A stretch of DNA of 64,000 nucleotides, taken from Brachyhypopomus gauderio (lineage: Eukaryota; Chordata; Actinopteri; Gymnotiformes; Hypopomidae). Below are positions 35,803 through 47,511 of this stretch, piece after piece. A program made the translations under genes and the position numbers. The stretch spans positions 20,202,548 to 20,266,547 of the forward strand of contig NC_135212.1 in assembly GCF_052324685.1 (NCBI RefSeq), written 5' to 3'. The notes under the pieces are model-generated. The model was not told where the DNA came from and searched no databases. It worked only from the letters and a program-made list of their open reading frames with translations. Numbering within the stretch: position 1 is the first letter of the stretch; each line of letters starts with the position of its first letter.

Positions 35803-35990
35803 GGCCTCATGGGCCGCGTCACAGGTGGGGTCCCGGGCGGGGTCACAGGCGGGGTCCCGGGCGGCGTCACGGGCGGGGTCCCGGGTGGCGTCCCGGGTGG
35901 CGTCACGGGCGGGGTCCCGGGCGGCATCACGGGCGGGGTCCCGGGCGGTGTCACAGGCGGGGTCCCGGGTGGCGTCACAGGCGTGGCTAC
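35803..35990. repeat. 24-bp GC-rich minisatellite
   Basis: About eight units of GGGGTCCCGGGCGGCGTCAC type, encoding VTGGVPGG repeats on the plus strand and PPVTPPGT on the minus strand. Open on both strands because of composition; no gene is called. Confidence 0.9.
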
Positions 35991-35996
35991 CTTGGG

Positions 35997-36200
35997 ATCA
36001 CGGGCGCCGGCCTCGGGAACACGGGCGCCGGCCTCAGGAACACGGGCGCCAGCCTCGGGAACACGGGCGCCGGCCTCGGGAACACGGGCGCCGGCCTCGG
36101 GAACACGGGCGCCGGCCTCGGGAACACGGGCGCCGGCCTCGGGAACACAGGCGCCTGCCTCGGGAACACGAGCGCCAGCCTCGGGAACACGTGCGGCGCC
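35997..36200. repeat. 21-bp GC-rich minisatellite
   Basis: About nine to ten units of GGGAACACGGGCGCCGGCCTC, encoding RAPASGT repeats, directly next to the 24-bp array. The low divergence of units suggests recent expansion. Confidence 0.9.
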
Positions 36201-36591
36201 CACAGGAACATTGGGGGTATCCTCTGGCGTTGGACACGGGTAGATGCGTCACCGGCGCCTCCGTGATCGGCGACTGCGCGACGGGCGGCGAGACGGGCAG
36301 CGGCGTCCTGGGGGGCCGGCGCTGCATCCTGGGGGGCCGGCACGGCATCCTGGGGAGCCCTTCTTAGCTGAGGAACAGAAAGGTTTGTACTTTTACCAAA
36401 TCTATCACGCATATACAGGTGATTACACTTAATCACACAAAAAGCTAAAGACATATTCCCCATAAAATTACCTGTCTCCACCCCTGACGTAAAACAGCAT
36501 CATGAACACTTTCGACATGAAAGCCAGTGCCGCTTACTTCATGATAGTCATTTTGGATAAATCATTTACACATTCTATTTTGCAACAACCT

Positions 36592-36700
36592 GGGGTGGGT
36601 TTCCCGAAACGTTCGTAGCGCTAAGTACTTTGTAACCTCGTATGAAACGTACGAGGTTAAGAAGTACTTAGAGCTACGAACGTTTCGGGAAACCCACCCC
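36592..36700. mobile_element. Fold-back MITE, copy 2
   Basis: 109 bp, same family as 32885-32992: GGGGTGGGTTTCCCGAAACG to CCCACCCC, palindromic with TAACCTCGTA near the centre. Confidence 0.85.
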
Positions 36701-37069
36701 TGAATTGTAATTAGACCTACTATAAATAGTTAAAATGTAACCGAGGAGCTAGGAATTAAGGTACCATCTCAAAGAAACTTGAACTTACGCTCATCAGTTC
36801 TCTCACGGTCCAATTGATTGCGTATATCGCATGAAACATTGCGCTGCAATTATCAAAAACGTCGTCTGTCGTTTTAAACACAGCGGCCGCTCCTTTTATA
36901 GTCACTTTAACTGTGACGTCACCAGTGTTGTTAGTAACGCGTTACTTAGTAACCAGAGACCGTGTGGAGTGGACTGGACGACACGAGTGAAAAGTGAAGC
37001 CTCGTGTGTCAGCTGTCCTCTAGTGACTGGCTGCAGGACAACTTTTAACCCCGCCCATTCCCATGTAAT

Positions 37070-37411
37070 GCCCGGTTCGCACTACACGACTGGTTGTGCT
37101 GTAATCGTGAGTCTTTCAGTTGTTGTGGCTTTCACACTACATGACTGATCGGCGACGCGGGCTCACGGAGACTATCAGTCGCCGACTGGGCTAGATATTA
37201 AACATGCTAGATATCTGCCGGTCGTCCGCGATGAGTCGGCGACGGCTCGGCGAGCGTCTTTCAGCAGTTCACACTACACGACTGAGCAAGCGACGAGTGA
37301 TTGCCGATTTGCCTCCGACCACAGTTTCTGTAGGCGATCTACAAAAAAAAACTTTCGGCTACTGTCGACGACTGAAAAATCTGCCCTAAAATCGTGTAGT
37401 GTGAACCGGGC
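37070..37411. mobile_element. MITE with GCCCGGTTC(A/G)CACTACACGA termini
   Basis: 342 bp bounded by inverted 20-bp ends differing at one base. Internal CACTACATGACTG and CACTACACGACTG motifs repeat the end sequence. Confidence 0.8.
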
Positions 37412-37740
37412 AAAAGTGAACGGGCTGGACGAAAAAGTTTGACTTTTTATTACACGTAAAATACGTTTCTTGAGCAATTATATGTTGTCAATTCTATAAC
37501 ACCCCTTTGCGTTAGTATCTCTCCCAGTGTTTTCTCTACGATAAACAGATTTTATAGAAGTTATTAAGTGTTACTTAAAGGGGTGTGGCGATAAGGTGAT
37601 TGACAGTTAATAATAGCTGCGTTGATTGACATCTAATACCAGACGCTCAAACGTGAACGCGCTCAACAGACAGCAGTATTAAAACCTTTTACCTTTGTTT
37701 ATTTTGTAAAACGTCAAAAGTGTCTTTATACCGAACCTCA

Positions 37741-37806
37741 ATGTCTTGTTCTGCAGTAAATTGTTGTAACAGACCATTTGGGTCAAGTTCTTTGCAGTTC
37801 ATTCGG
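37741..37806 (+). pseudogene. Possible THAP-domain first exon
   Basis: ATG-started stretch reading CSAVNCCNRPFGSSSLQFI, which has the C-x4-C opening of THAP fingers, followed directly by a GTAAGT donor. No matching second exon (FPK...W type) was recognised downstream, so it is probably a fragment. It could be related to the THAP piece at 33565. Confidence 0.4.
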
Positions 37807-38544
37807 TAAGTAGCTCAGTTAGATATTTGACTAGCTAGCCAGATGTTTAAATAAACATTTAAAACTTTAAATAGTCACTTGGACATTTTTTTCAACATTA
37901 CTTAATCACATTTAAAATAGTTTTATTAGATGCAGCACTATATAACAACAAAAGATGCCTTAATTGTCAAATTTGATCAAGCCAGTCCAAAGATATTCAA
38001 ATTTAAATCGGCCCTATTTTTAATGCAATTAACGTAAAACAAAAGGAAATCTTGTGATCAAGAAATGTGCTCTAGTTTTAGCATGTGGCTAGTTTTTCTT
38101 TTCCGTGTCCGCCGTGATCATCGGACCAACACGTTGTCTTAAAAAACTACCTTAAACTGTACATACTGGGATAAAACGTAAGGAAACAATAAACAAGAAT
38201 ATATTGTAACAGTCCACTTATGTACTTATGTAAACGCGAAGTTAAATTTCAAGCAGGCTCAAAAAGAAACAGCGCGAAATGCGAATTCTTCTAACGGGAT
38301 GAGAGAAAGCGGACATTCAATTACGCCATATTACCAAAACTCTGGGAAGAAGCTCCTGGGATGAAAACAGCGATTTATTACGGCGCGCTTGATCACTGAC
38401 CTCGCTTAGACGGCGCGACCGGAGAAAAATCCGGTCATCATCATGCGGAGAAATCCAAGTAACTACTTTAAATCCTCTCAGGTTAGCAAATTGTGCTAGC
38501 TAGTTCGTAATTTAGCGAATTGAACGAAATGTACTTGAAGCATA

Positions 38545-39121
38545 TGCTGCATTCAAGTGGTGTCGGTTTTATGGGAAAACCGAGTTTCCCACCAGAGGGC
38601 ACGACATGAACACCCTCTGATGTCGGAAGCTGAAGTCGGACACGGAGATTTTCGATGCAGCACGAACTGCCCGAGTTGTGACGTAAACGCTATTTCCAAA
38701 ATGGCTGAACAGTACATTAACAGTAAGATGCTAAATAATGATGTACAATTCATACGCTAATTCCAATAGTAACATTATTTTAAACCTCTATTATCAACAC
38801 ATATTTTTGCTGCATTTGTGTTAAAAAACTAAAATCAACAGCTAACGTTTTGCTGACAGAATAGCATTATTTTAAATTTTGTTCACATACCTATAAACAT
38901 TTATGAATAGTGGCAGCTACTGTTAAGTATCGTGTACATTACGTGATGAATTGACGTGTATGCAATTTGTAAATACTGGATTAGCCAAGCGACGAACAAA
39001 CGTTCGACAGCCTCCATTTTTCTTTCATTTCACACACACAAACCACATGAACGCGAGCAAGTCGCGTAATCGAGTTTCACCTCGGAGAAATCTACTGCTC
39101 GACTTCCACTTGAATGCAGCA
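38545..39121. mobile_element. MITE with TGCTGCATTCAAGTGG ends
   Basis: 577 bp with perfect 16-bp inverted termini and flanking ATA on both sides (possible 3-bp target duplication, as in PIF/Harbinger). No transposase inside. Confidence 0.75.
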
Positions 39122-39880
39122 ATAGACCGTGTATAAGTCGCGACCCAGTTTTATACAGTACAAATGTTATAACAAATTAAAAGGGTAAACAAATGGTGGT
39201 TACCCTGGCAACAAGATGGTTCGCATGCTGGGCTACAGACTAAAAAATTACTCAAGGAGCCAGAAGGTCCTAAAAGGAAAAAATCAGGTGCCAATAACTT
39301 TTTCTAGGTGCCATAATATAAACTAATAAGCATTGCAACACTCACATCAGGTCAGCTGTTATTTAGGATCTCTGTCGTCCAACATGACTGATGTCTCTCG
39401 TCCTTGTAACTGTGGTTAAGTTCGCTTCATGTTCTCATATTCAGAATTAGACATGTTATTTTAAATGTACTACCATCTACAAATGACCTTAACATGGACA
39501 AAATGGTGATCGTAAAGGCCCCAGAGCACTGCGCACTCTGTTTTTCAGCAAAGATTTAAATAATTTTTAAACGATTCTTCATAAGATAAAAACAAGTTGT
39601 ATAAATATTAAGTGCACATTTTGTCAAATGTTTCAACAGCTTTTATCATAAATCATAATAGCATAAAACAAGTTATAGTACATTAAGTGAATCCTAATCA
39701 ACAGCCTTGTTTTGTGGAATTATGATGGCCCATTTAAAAGCTATTGAAATATTTGACAAAAACTGACCACCACACATTGGTGCAAGGTATAAATACAGGA
39801 GTATATTTAAAATAACATGTTTGTAAAATACATATTTTTCTGACGTAAACAAAGTTGTAGATATTTGTCTTGGGTGCCAG

Positions 39881-40049
39881 CAGGGGCGAGGCTAGGGTAT
39901 TTTTAGTGGTGCTAGAGCGCTCAACACATTTTTTAAATATTATATTATGCAAAAAACTTGCTCTGCACCTGCGCAATACTTTGGTATTGTGCCTCTGTGA
40001 GCACTGGGGGCTGGGCACCCCTAAAGACCAGATCCTAAAATCGCCCCTG
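39881..40049. mobile_element. Short hAT-type MITE
   Basis: 169 bp, CAGGGGCGAGGCTAGG to CGCCCCTG ends, flanked by the exact 8-bp duplication GGTGCCAG (39873-39880 and 40050-40057). The 8-bp duplication is diagnostic for hAT transposition. Confidence 0.9.
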
Positions 40050-40097
40050 GGTGCCAGAAATAGAAATTTGCATATTTTGGCACTTTTAACTTAAAGG

Positions 40098-41580
40098 TAT
40101 TGAAGAACTTCAATGGCAGTAATGCAACAAGTAGAAGACATAGCTACAGCAATAGACAATAAGGAATATACAGTTGGAGTTTTTATAGACCTAAAAAAAG
40201 CATTTGACACAATTGATCATGATATATTGTTAAAAAAACTGGAAAGATATGGAATGAGAGGGGTAGCATACTTATGGCTCAAAAGTTATTTAAGCAATAG
40301 ATATCAATATGTGCAAATAGGGAATAGTAAATCTGACTTATTGAATGTTACTTGTGGTATTCCTCAAGGTTCAGTGTTGGGGCCTAAACTGTTCATATTA
40401 TATGTAAATGACATTTGTAAAGTCTCAAATCTATTAAAAACTGTATTATTTGCTGATGATACACATTTATATTGTTCTGGGGAAAAACTGGAATGGCTTC
40501 TGAATACAGTAGGAAGAGAATTAAGTACTATGAAGAGATGGTTTGATATTAATAAGTTATCATTGAATCTAACTAAAACAAAGTTTATGATATTTGGTAA
40601 CCGAGAAATTAGAACTGAGGTAAAACTTAGTATGGATGATGTTGAAATTGAAAGAGTGTACGAAAATAAATTTTTGGGGGTGATAATAGATAATAAGTTA
40701 TGTTGGAAACCACACATAAATAATGTAAAAACTAAAGTGGCCAGAACTATTGCAATACTGTATAAAACCAAACATATTTTAAATCAAAATTCACTATATA
40801 TACTGTACAGTTCTTTAATAGTTCCACACATGACCTTTTGTGTGGAGATATGGGGAAATGCATATAAAACGAACACACATCCAATTTTCATGCTGCAGAA
40901 AAAAGCAATGCGAATTATCAACCAAGCAGGATATTATGAATCAACCAATAAACTGTTTCTTAAAAAACATGCTCTAAAATTTTATGATATAGTTGATTTA
41001 CATATTGCACAGATAATGTATAAGGCAGAAAAAAATTCTCTTCCTAACAGTATACAGAAGTTATTTGAAATTAGAGACAACACGTATGAACTTAGGGAAG
41101 CAAGTAGATTTAAAAAAATAAGAGCAAGGACTAATATAAAAAATAGATGTGTATCGGTTAGGGGGTTAACTTTGTGGAATAATTGCAGTAAGGAAATGAA
41201 AATGTGTAGTTCAGTAACTAAATTCAAAAAAATGTACAAGAGTAAGGTAGTAAATTCTTATAAACTTGTACAATGATTATATATGGATTAGGTGATATTT
41301 AATTATTCATTTATTTATTATTTATTTTAATGTTATTTTGTGACTTTGCTTTGGTATACAAATTATGAGAATGGCTTAATGTAAAAAGGGTAGGTATAAT
41401 AAGCTACAAGCTTCAACCTATACCTTTTCGGTTATATGTATTTTGCTGATATGTTTATTTATAACTGAGGTTGTGTTGTTGTTTTGTTTGTTTGTTGGTA
41501 TATATATTCTTTTTGATTGTGGAGCACATAACCGAAATAAAAACTTTTCAAATTAAAAATAAATAAATAAATAAATAATT
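40098..41580 (+). mobile_element. 5'-truncated LINE (L2/CR1/Jockey-type)
   Basis: Non-LTR retrotransposon fragment. It begins inside the RT domain, runs through an intact ORF, has a short 3' UTR (about 41277-41556) and ends in (AAAT)n at about 41557-41580. The 5' truncation is typical of target-primed reverse transcription. Clade assignment within the L2/CR1/Jockey group is not certain. Confidence 0.85.
40113..41276 (+). CDS. LINE reverse transcriptase, C-terminal part
   Basis: 387 aa with RT blocks VFIDLKKAFDTIDH (catalytic Asp), GIPQGSVLGPKLF, the catalytic LFADDT, LNLTKTKFMIF and FLGVIID, then the thumb region and a C-terminal LTLWNN segment seen in L2/CR1-like ORF2 proteins. The endonuclease and the start of RT are missing (5' truncation), so the Met at 40113 is not the native start. 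The remaining frame has no stop, suggesting recent insertion. Confidence 0.85.
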   Translation: MAVMQQVEDIATAIDNKEYTVGVFIDLKKAFDTIDHDILLKKLERYGMRGVAYLWLKSYLSNRYQYVQIGNSKSDLLNVTCGIPQGSVLGPKLFILYVNDICKVSNLLKTVLFADDTHLYCSGEKLEWLLNTVGRELSTMKRWFDINKLSLNLTKTKFMIFGNREIRTEVKLSMDDVEIERVYENKFLGVIIDNKLCWKPHINNVKTKVARTIAILYKTKHILNQNSLYILYSSLIVPHMTFCVEIWGNAYKTNTHPIFMLQKKAMRIINQAGYYESTNKLFLKKHALKFYDIVDLHIAQIMYKAEKNSLPNSIQKLFEIRDNTYELREASRFKKIRARTNIKNRCVSVRGLTLWNNCSKEMKMCSSVTKFKKMYKSKVVNSYKLVQ

Positions 41581-41889
41581 CCGAATACGCGGACGTGAAA
41601 CGAACCTTACCAAGTTTCCTAGTATGTATATGAGTGACTTTTGATCCCATTAAAATTAACTTTATAAATGAGTGTGTCCTCTTATGGTCCGACAGAAATG
41701 TAGACTGTGTGAAAAAATCCAATATTTTTGGCTTCGCTATTTTCATCAAGCTAACGCTTAGTGCTAAAGTTTCAGCTCGGCTCCGCTGCTTTGCGGGTAA
41801 TATGGAGCTATTATAGTGTCACCAGAACCTGAACCTGAAATCATTATTACTTGAAAAAACAGTCTGTAAAATCCTCGCAGGTATGCAAA

Positions 41890-42085
41890 AATTCGAGTTA
41901 AAATTCAGGTTCAGGTCGAAATTCAGGTTCGGGTCGCAATTGAGGTTCGGGTCGCAATTCAGGTTCGGGTCAAAATTCAGGTTCGGGTCGTAATTCAGGT
42001 TCGGGTCGAAATTCAGGTTCGGGTTGTAATTCAGGTTCAGGTCGAAATTCAGGTTCGGGTTGAAATTCAGGTTCAGGTTGAAATG
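41890..42085. repeat. 18-bp tandem array in left arm
   Basis: About ten to eleven copies of an 18-bp unit around AATTCAGGTTCGGGTCG. The matching inverted array is at about 46542-46735. Confidence 0.9.
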
Positions 42086-43682
42086 CGGTTCATCCGGGAT
42101 ATGTAGGATGAGCAAACAAACTCAGAGCTAATCGAACTGCATCTGGCCAATCACAAAACATATCAGAGGTCATTAAGAGGCGCGTCTTTCTGCTAAATTT
42201 CCTGTAAGAGTGCGGTCCCTGTTTGGCGTGTAAGTAGCATGTAAGCAGCACGAAAGTGACCACTGTGCCACCCAGAAATGGCACCTTGTGGCAGCTGCCA
42301 CATAATCGTGGCACTTAGTGTGACCAGTGCTGCGTGACTGTGGTCTCCGTTGTCCAGAAACGCCGCCTGCCTCTGCTGACAGACATCTAAAGACTCTTGG
42401 GTGACTCTGCGTATCGGCCACTCGCTTAAAATCATCCCGACGAGCTCCGAATCGCCATTTGTTGAAATGAAGATGGTTCATAACTTTTGTTTAAAAATTA
42501 TGTTGAGTGAAATACTAGCCGACATCCAGCTAGACAGCTCTATATTACTAGTTCAGAATACTGTTTAGCGATAACGTCGAATTAAGATTATAGGAGGGTA
42601 CGTGAATCTACAGTGGTAGACCATTAACGACAGCACTAAATTTAAAGGGTTTATAGATGTATGGTTATCAGTGAATGTTCCTACACGCCATCAGCGTCAT
42701 TTAAACCTCTGCGAGCGAATGGCATCGCATTTAGTATTTGTGCAATTTGTAGTATATTTCGCTTTGTATTGGTTTATATTGTTAGTCTAGATTACGTCTG
42801 TTACGACCCCACGATGTCATGGGTCTAGGTTTGGGGTGTGGGGTAGTAGCATGTGCGTAGTGGACAAGATGAAATTAAAGAAGAACGCGAAAACCAGACG
42901 GATACGTAAGAAAACGCTTTACTGCAGAGTGGTAATGGGTAGAAGAGCCTTTTCTACGCAGCAAAACACTGAACAGACACGTACGTACAAAAATACACGA
43001 TTGACCATAAACCAACCAAGGAAAGGAGCAGTAGACGGCACCAAAGAAAAGAAACAAACAAAATATACTACACTAAGTTAACAAAGCAAGACTCACACCT
43101 TACTAACATAAATAAAGAAAATATATCTACGACGATAATCTCAAACAAATATACATACACGGTGCCCGCCTCTATACTGGTGTTTCTTATAAAATATCCC
43201 TGCATGGGTGTCTATATAATTGTGCACATGCTACTACGTTCTTACTCCATGGTGGCGATTTTCACAACGCTATTCATGACAAAAGCTATCGCACAAACCC
43301 TCACCTCTCACATGAGAATCATGAGCTACAGTTTCTCAAAAGTCACACACAACCGTAAAGGCAATAAATGCTCGCGTCGCCTCCCGGCAACTTCCAGCAA
43401 CTCCGTCATGCAGATTATGAAGCCGAATATCCTCCCCCTCATCCAAATCACGATCTTCGATTGGCCGACATAATCCACCCGTACCGAGGCAATCCACCTG
43501 TTAAACCAAAATTAACCGAAAGAGAAAACAACCTCCCCAAAATCCACAGTTCACGTAACACCGCAGCATCAGCCATCAACCACCGAGCGGCTACTGCCAC
43601 TCATTGTCTACCACTAATCTAAATTCGACATTATCGTTAAAGAGTATGTGTTCTGTATGAGAGTATGTGGTGTGTGCATGGG

Positions 43683-44688
43683 CAGTGGCGTGCACAGACA
43701 TTTTGGGGGGCAAGTGCTGGGGGGAAGGGGGGGGGGGGGCACTTTTTAGCGCACGTGGAACAATTCATTATAAAAAAATTACAAGCGCATGTTGAATGAA
43801 ATTTGACTTTTATTAGTAACATTCTCTAAACGTGAGTTTTCAATGGAAAAAGTCACACCGCCAACTGATAAAATCCATATCCAATATTAACTATAGTCAT
43901 TGTCCTTCAGTTAACTTCTGTTTACCCTCCACTGTCTGCAGGCATTGTTGCATATATTTTGCAATTAGTAAATCAATATAGGCTTACAATTAAGACAGTA
44001 AAAAGACCAAAAAGTACGAGAATGAGTTATAGGCTACTGACTGTTGTCATTACACGAATGCAGATGGACATTTTTCACAGGTAATGGGGAACTTCCCGTT
44101 TCTTCTTTCACAAACGAATGTGTTAATTTATGTTGCCTAACAAAACGTATACAACAGAAAACGTTCAGCTTAACACATAGATTTGCAAACTCTACCTTAA
44201 TTATTTGTATGTGGTCGTCCTCACGTTATCTATCACTGATTTGGGCTAGTGCGACTAGTTTATCAGGTGACCATCGGCTAAAAATGCTTAGTAGTTTGGT
44301 GCTGTATGAGACATTTTACTGCACAACAAAATGATTTCACGTTGGGCTTAGAGGACAAACGGTACGATTTGACTTGATGTGTATGTGACCTGGCTGGTGG
44401 GGACGGGAGAAGAAGTCTATCTGTGAGCGTGTGTGCTGTGCTGAAGACGCTTCCTTCCACTCGCTGAACTGAACTGCTGCTGCAGCGCATCTGGTGTGAC
44501 AAAGGAATAGAGAGGTCGGGTGTGTGCGAGGTGGTGGCGCATTTCAGGGCATTGTTTTTAATCGCTCAGGTTTTCAAAAGATCATTTCAAACCGACCTCA
44601 GTAAAATGATAATAATAAAAAACGAAGTTTCAAAAGGGCACTTTCGTTGATAAAGGGCAGAGTTGGGGTCTAATTGTGCACGCCACTG
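43683..44688. mobile_element. Non-autonomous hAT element
   Basis: 1006 bp, inverted ends CAGTGGCGTGCACA and TGTGCACGCCACTG, flanked by the exact 8-bp duplication TGCATGGG (43675-43682 and 44689-44696). A poly-G stretch follows the left end. No transposase frame. It is inserted in the centre of the long-inverted-repeat element. Confidence 0.93.
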
Positions 44689-44759
44689 TGCATGGGTAAG
44701 TTTGAGTGTTTTCGTGTTTATCTGTACTCGTTCTCTGGTATGTTCGCTTTAGTCATCCG

Positions 44760-45414
44760 TGTAGCGGACCACTTGGATTAATCACACAAACAATGCTCGG
44801 AGCTTCGACTGGTGTATCTTTATTCTCTCCTCCTTTCGCCACCGACATTTGACACCGTGAAAACTACAAAATGTGGCAAAAAATAAAAAATAAACACAAA
44901 TGCCCTAGCACCATACCTCACAGATAATGTGTAGAACAGGGTCCAAACTTTAAATGCGTCACTCCTAGCAAACTTGCACATGAACTCAACTTTATGTTAT
45001 GAGCCGCAGCTCTTACTGAAAACAAAACAACAATCACATCTCCCTTCGTTTTAAATTAAATAAATCACTCTTTTGGATTAATGCAATTTTTCTTCCTACC
45101 TCCTTCTGCTTCCAAGGGCGCTAAGTTTGAACTTTGTTTTACATTTGACATACAACAACACAAAAAAAACGAAGCCAACTACAGTAAAATATCTTCCACA
45201 AGTGTCAACAAGGAATATAACAAGTAATTCGTTTGTTCTTGTGTTTTTTCAAACTCTGGAGCAACGTACATCGAACGCGCACAGAAGAACTCGCGCTGAA
45301 GAGCTCGCGCTGAAAGTCTCGTGCCGAAAGTTTAGTTCAGCGATAACAGGAGGTAGCAGAATAATCAAATATTCAATAATAAACAAATAAATAAATATAA
45401 GGCTGTCATTTACA
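44760..45414 (-). mobile_element. Solo LTR with 5-bp target duplication
   Basis: 655 bp from TGTAGCGG to TTTACA, flanked by ATCCG on both sides (44755-44759 and 45415-45419). On the minus strand an AATAAAG signal sits near the end, so the LTR is oriented minus. No internal retroelement sequence remains, as expected after LTR-LTR recombination. Confidence 0.75.
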
Positions 45415-45629
45415 ATCCGTGTTGTGTCGCTGTAGTGGTTTGTGGTGTCGTCTAGTTTAGTCATGCTTCATCATGATCGTGCTGTCCGTGTGTCTTCTAT
45501 TATATTAACGTAGTTAATTTAATGTTAAATGTGAAACCCCTTATATAAAATGCTCTTCTCATCAAGTGTCCTCCCACTGATAACACTTCACCCTCACGTC
45601 ACAACATAAAACAGATTTATTACAGATTG

Positions 45630-45830
45630 TTCATCAGTGAACGTTCATCACGCCATCAGCGTCATTTAAACCACTGCGAGCGAGTGGCATCGCATTTGTA
45701 GGATTCGTGGAAATGAAGATGGTTTATATTTTTTGTTTGTTAATTTATGTTGGGTGAACGATTCGGAGCTGACCGACAGCTCCAAACTACGAGTTCAGGA
45801 TGCTGTTTAACGATTATGTCGGGAGCCGCT
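45630..45830. repeat. Diverged third copy of arm sequence
   Basis: Shares CGCCATCAGCGTCATTTAAA, GAAATGAAGATGG and related segments with the left arm, in the same orientation, just inside the right arm. It suggests an older duplication within the element. Confidence 0.65.
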
Positions 45831-47511
45831 CGGCTGACAATCTAGACTAACAATATAAACCAATACAAAGCGAAATATACTACAAATTGCAAATACTAAA
45901 TGCGATGCCATTCGCTCGCAGAGGTTTAAATGACGCTGATGGCCATTCACTGATAACCATACATCTATAATAATAAACCCTTTAAATTTAGTGCTGTCGT
46001 TAACGGTCTACCACTGTAGATTCACGTACCCTCCTATAATCTTAATTCGACGTTATCGCTAAACAGTATTCTGAACTAGTAATATAGAGCTGTCTAGCTG
46101 GATGTCGGCTAGTATTTCACTCAACATAATTTTTAAACAAAAGTTATGAACCATCTTCATTTCAACAAATGGCGATTCGGAGCTCGTCGGGATGATTTTA
46201 AGCGAGTGGCCGATACGCAGAGTCACCCAAGAGTCTTTAGATGTCTGTCAGCAGAGGCAGGCGGCGTTTCTGGACAACGGAGACCACAGTCACGCAGCAC
46301 TGGTCACACTAAGTGCCACGATTATGTGGCAGCTGCCACAAGGTGCCATTTCTGGGTGGCACAGTGGTCACTTTCGTGCTGCTTACATGCTACTTACACG
46401 CCAAACAGGGACCGCACTCTTACAGGAAATTTAGCAGAAAGACGCGCCTCTTAATGACCTCTGATATGTTTTGTGATTGGCCAGATGCAGTTCGATTAGC
46501 TCTGAGTTTGTTTGCTCATCCTACGTATCCCGGATGAACCGCATTTCAACCTGAACCTGAATTTCAACCCGAACCTGAATTTCGACCTGAACCTGAATTA
46601 CAACCCGAACCTGAATTTCGACCCGAACCTGAATTACGACCCGAACCTGAATTTTGACCCGAACCTGAATTGCGACCCGAACCTCAATTGCGACCCGAAC
46701 CTGAATTTCGACCTGAACCTGAATTTTAACTCGAATTTTTGCATACCTGCGAGGATTTTACAGACTGTTTTTTCAAGTAATAATGATTTCAGGTTCAGGT
46801 TCTGGTGACACTATAATAGCTCCATAGTGTAACGCTGGTGATTCCCGCTTTTGTTGATGGGCAGAGCGAACATAAGAGTGGGAACTACAGCATATCGGTT
46901 AACTTTTAAAATACAACCTCAAAAGAAAATTGTGGATATTTTTCCAATGACAAAAAATCTTCACCCATAAAAAAATAATGCTGTATCACCTGTCGCCACT
47001 GGTGAGTGAAATAATTTTATTACTCGCAAATTAATATTTATGGTCGCGATTGCGACGTCAACTCAATGTCAGTAATAAACGTTCAAAAGACGTTTAAAAA
47101 GACGTCGCAAAAACTTTCATATCTTGGTTTTCAGTGGACGTCTTTTAAACGTCTGACGAAGACGTTTAATTGACGTCTTTTGGACGTGTCTTTGCTCTGT
47201 GGGATACAGCGCCGGTTGATTGCCTGCATTTTTATTTTTACATTAACTATTGTAATAATATACAATACTGACAAACGAACAGCACCTATTGTATCAGAAA
47301 GAAGCATATTCTGCATATGCGAACCAGTTTTGCACCCTCTCCATATTATATCAAGTGCGCCAAAATGTTCGCGCTCATTTTCAAAAATGTTTGTATTTCA
47401 AGTGTGGTGTGGTACATAAACTATTTGTAACGTATTGATCAGACAGACAAGGATCCAAGTGCGGATAACAACCGATTTTATTGAAACAGCAATCACAGAA
47501 CGAGACTGAAG

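Larger units (their letters stand above)
41801..46826. mobile_element. 5-kb element with ~990-bp inverted arms (fold-back type)
   Basis: Arms 41801-42793 and 45839-46826 are reverse complements with few mismatches, sharing identical chance ORFs on opposite strands. Each arm has an 18-bp tandem array near the outer end. The 3-kb centre has no recognisable transposase; it holds a hAT element and a solo LTR inserted later, plus diverged copies of arm sequence (about 45630-45830, possibly near 43610-43660). Target duplications were not identified. It resembles fold-back or Galileo-like structures, but its family is unknown. Confidence 0.75.

Noticed and set aside
35803-36200. CRISPR array
   Set aside because: The repeats are contiguous tandem units without unique spacers, and the DNA is from a vertebrate.
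35679-36243. Collagen-like or proline-rich proteins on both strands
   Set aside because: Both frames are open because the 24- and 21-bp repeat units are multiples of three and GC-rich.
42799-43620. Solo LTR starting TGTTACGACCCC
   Set aside because: The left end looks LTR-like but I found no matching right end with a target duplication.
42173-46537. Paired identical ORFs (42173-42481 minus and 46146-46454 plus) as a duplicated gene
   Set aside because: They mirror each other only because they lie in the inverted arms; no known domain or codon signature.
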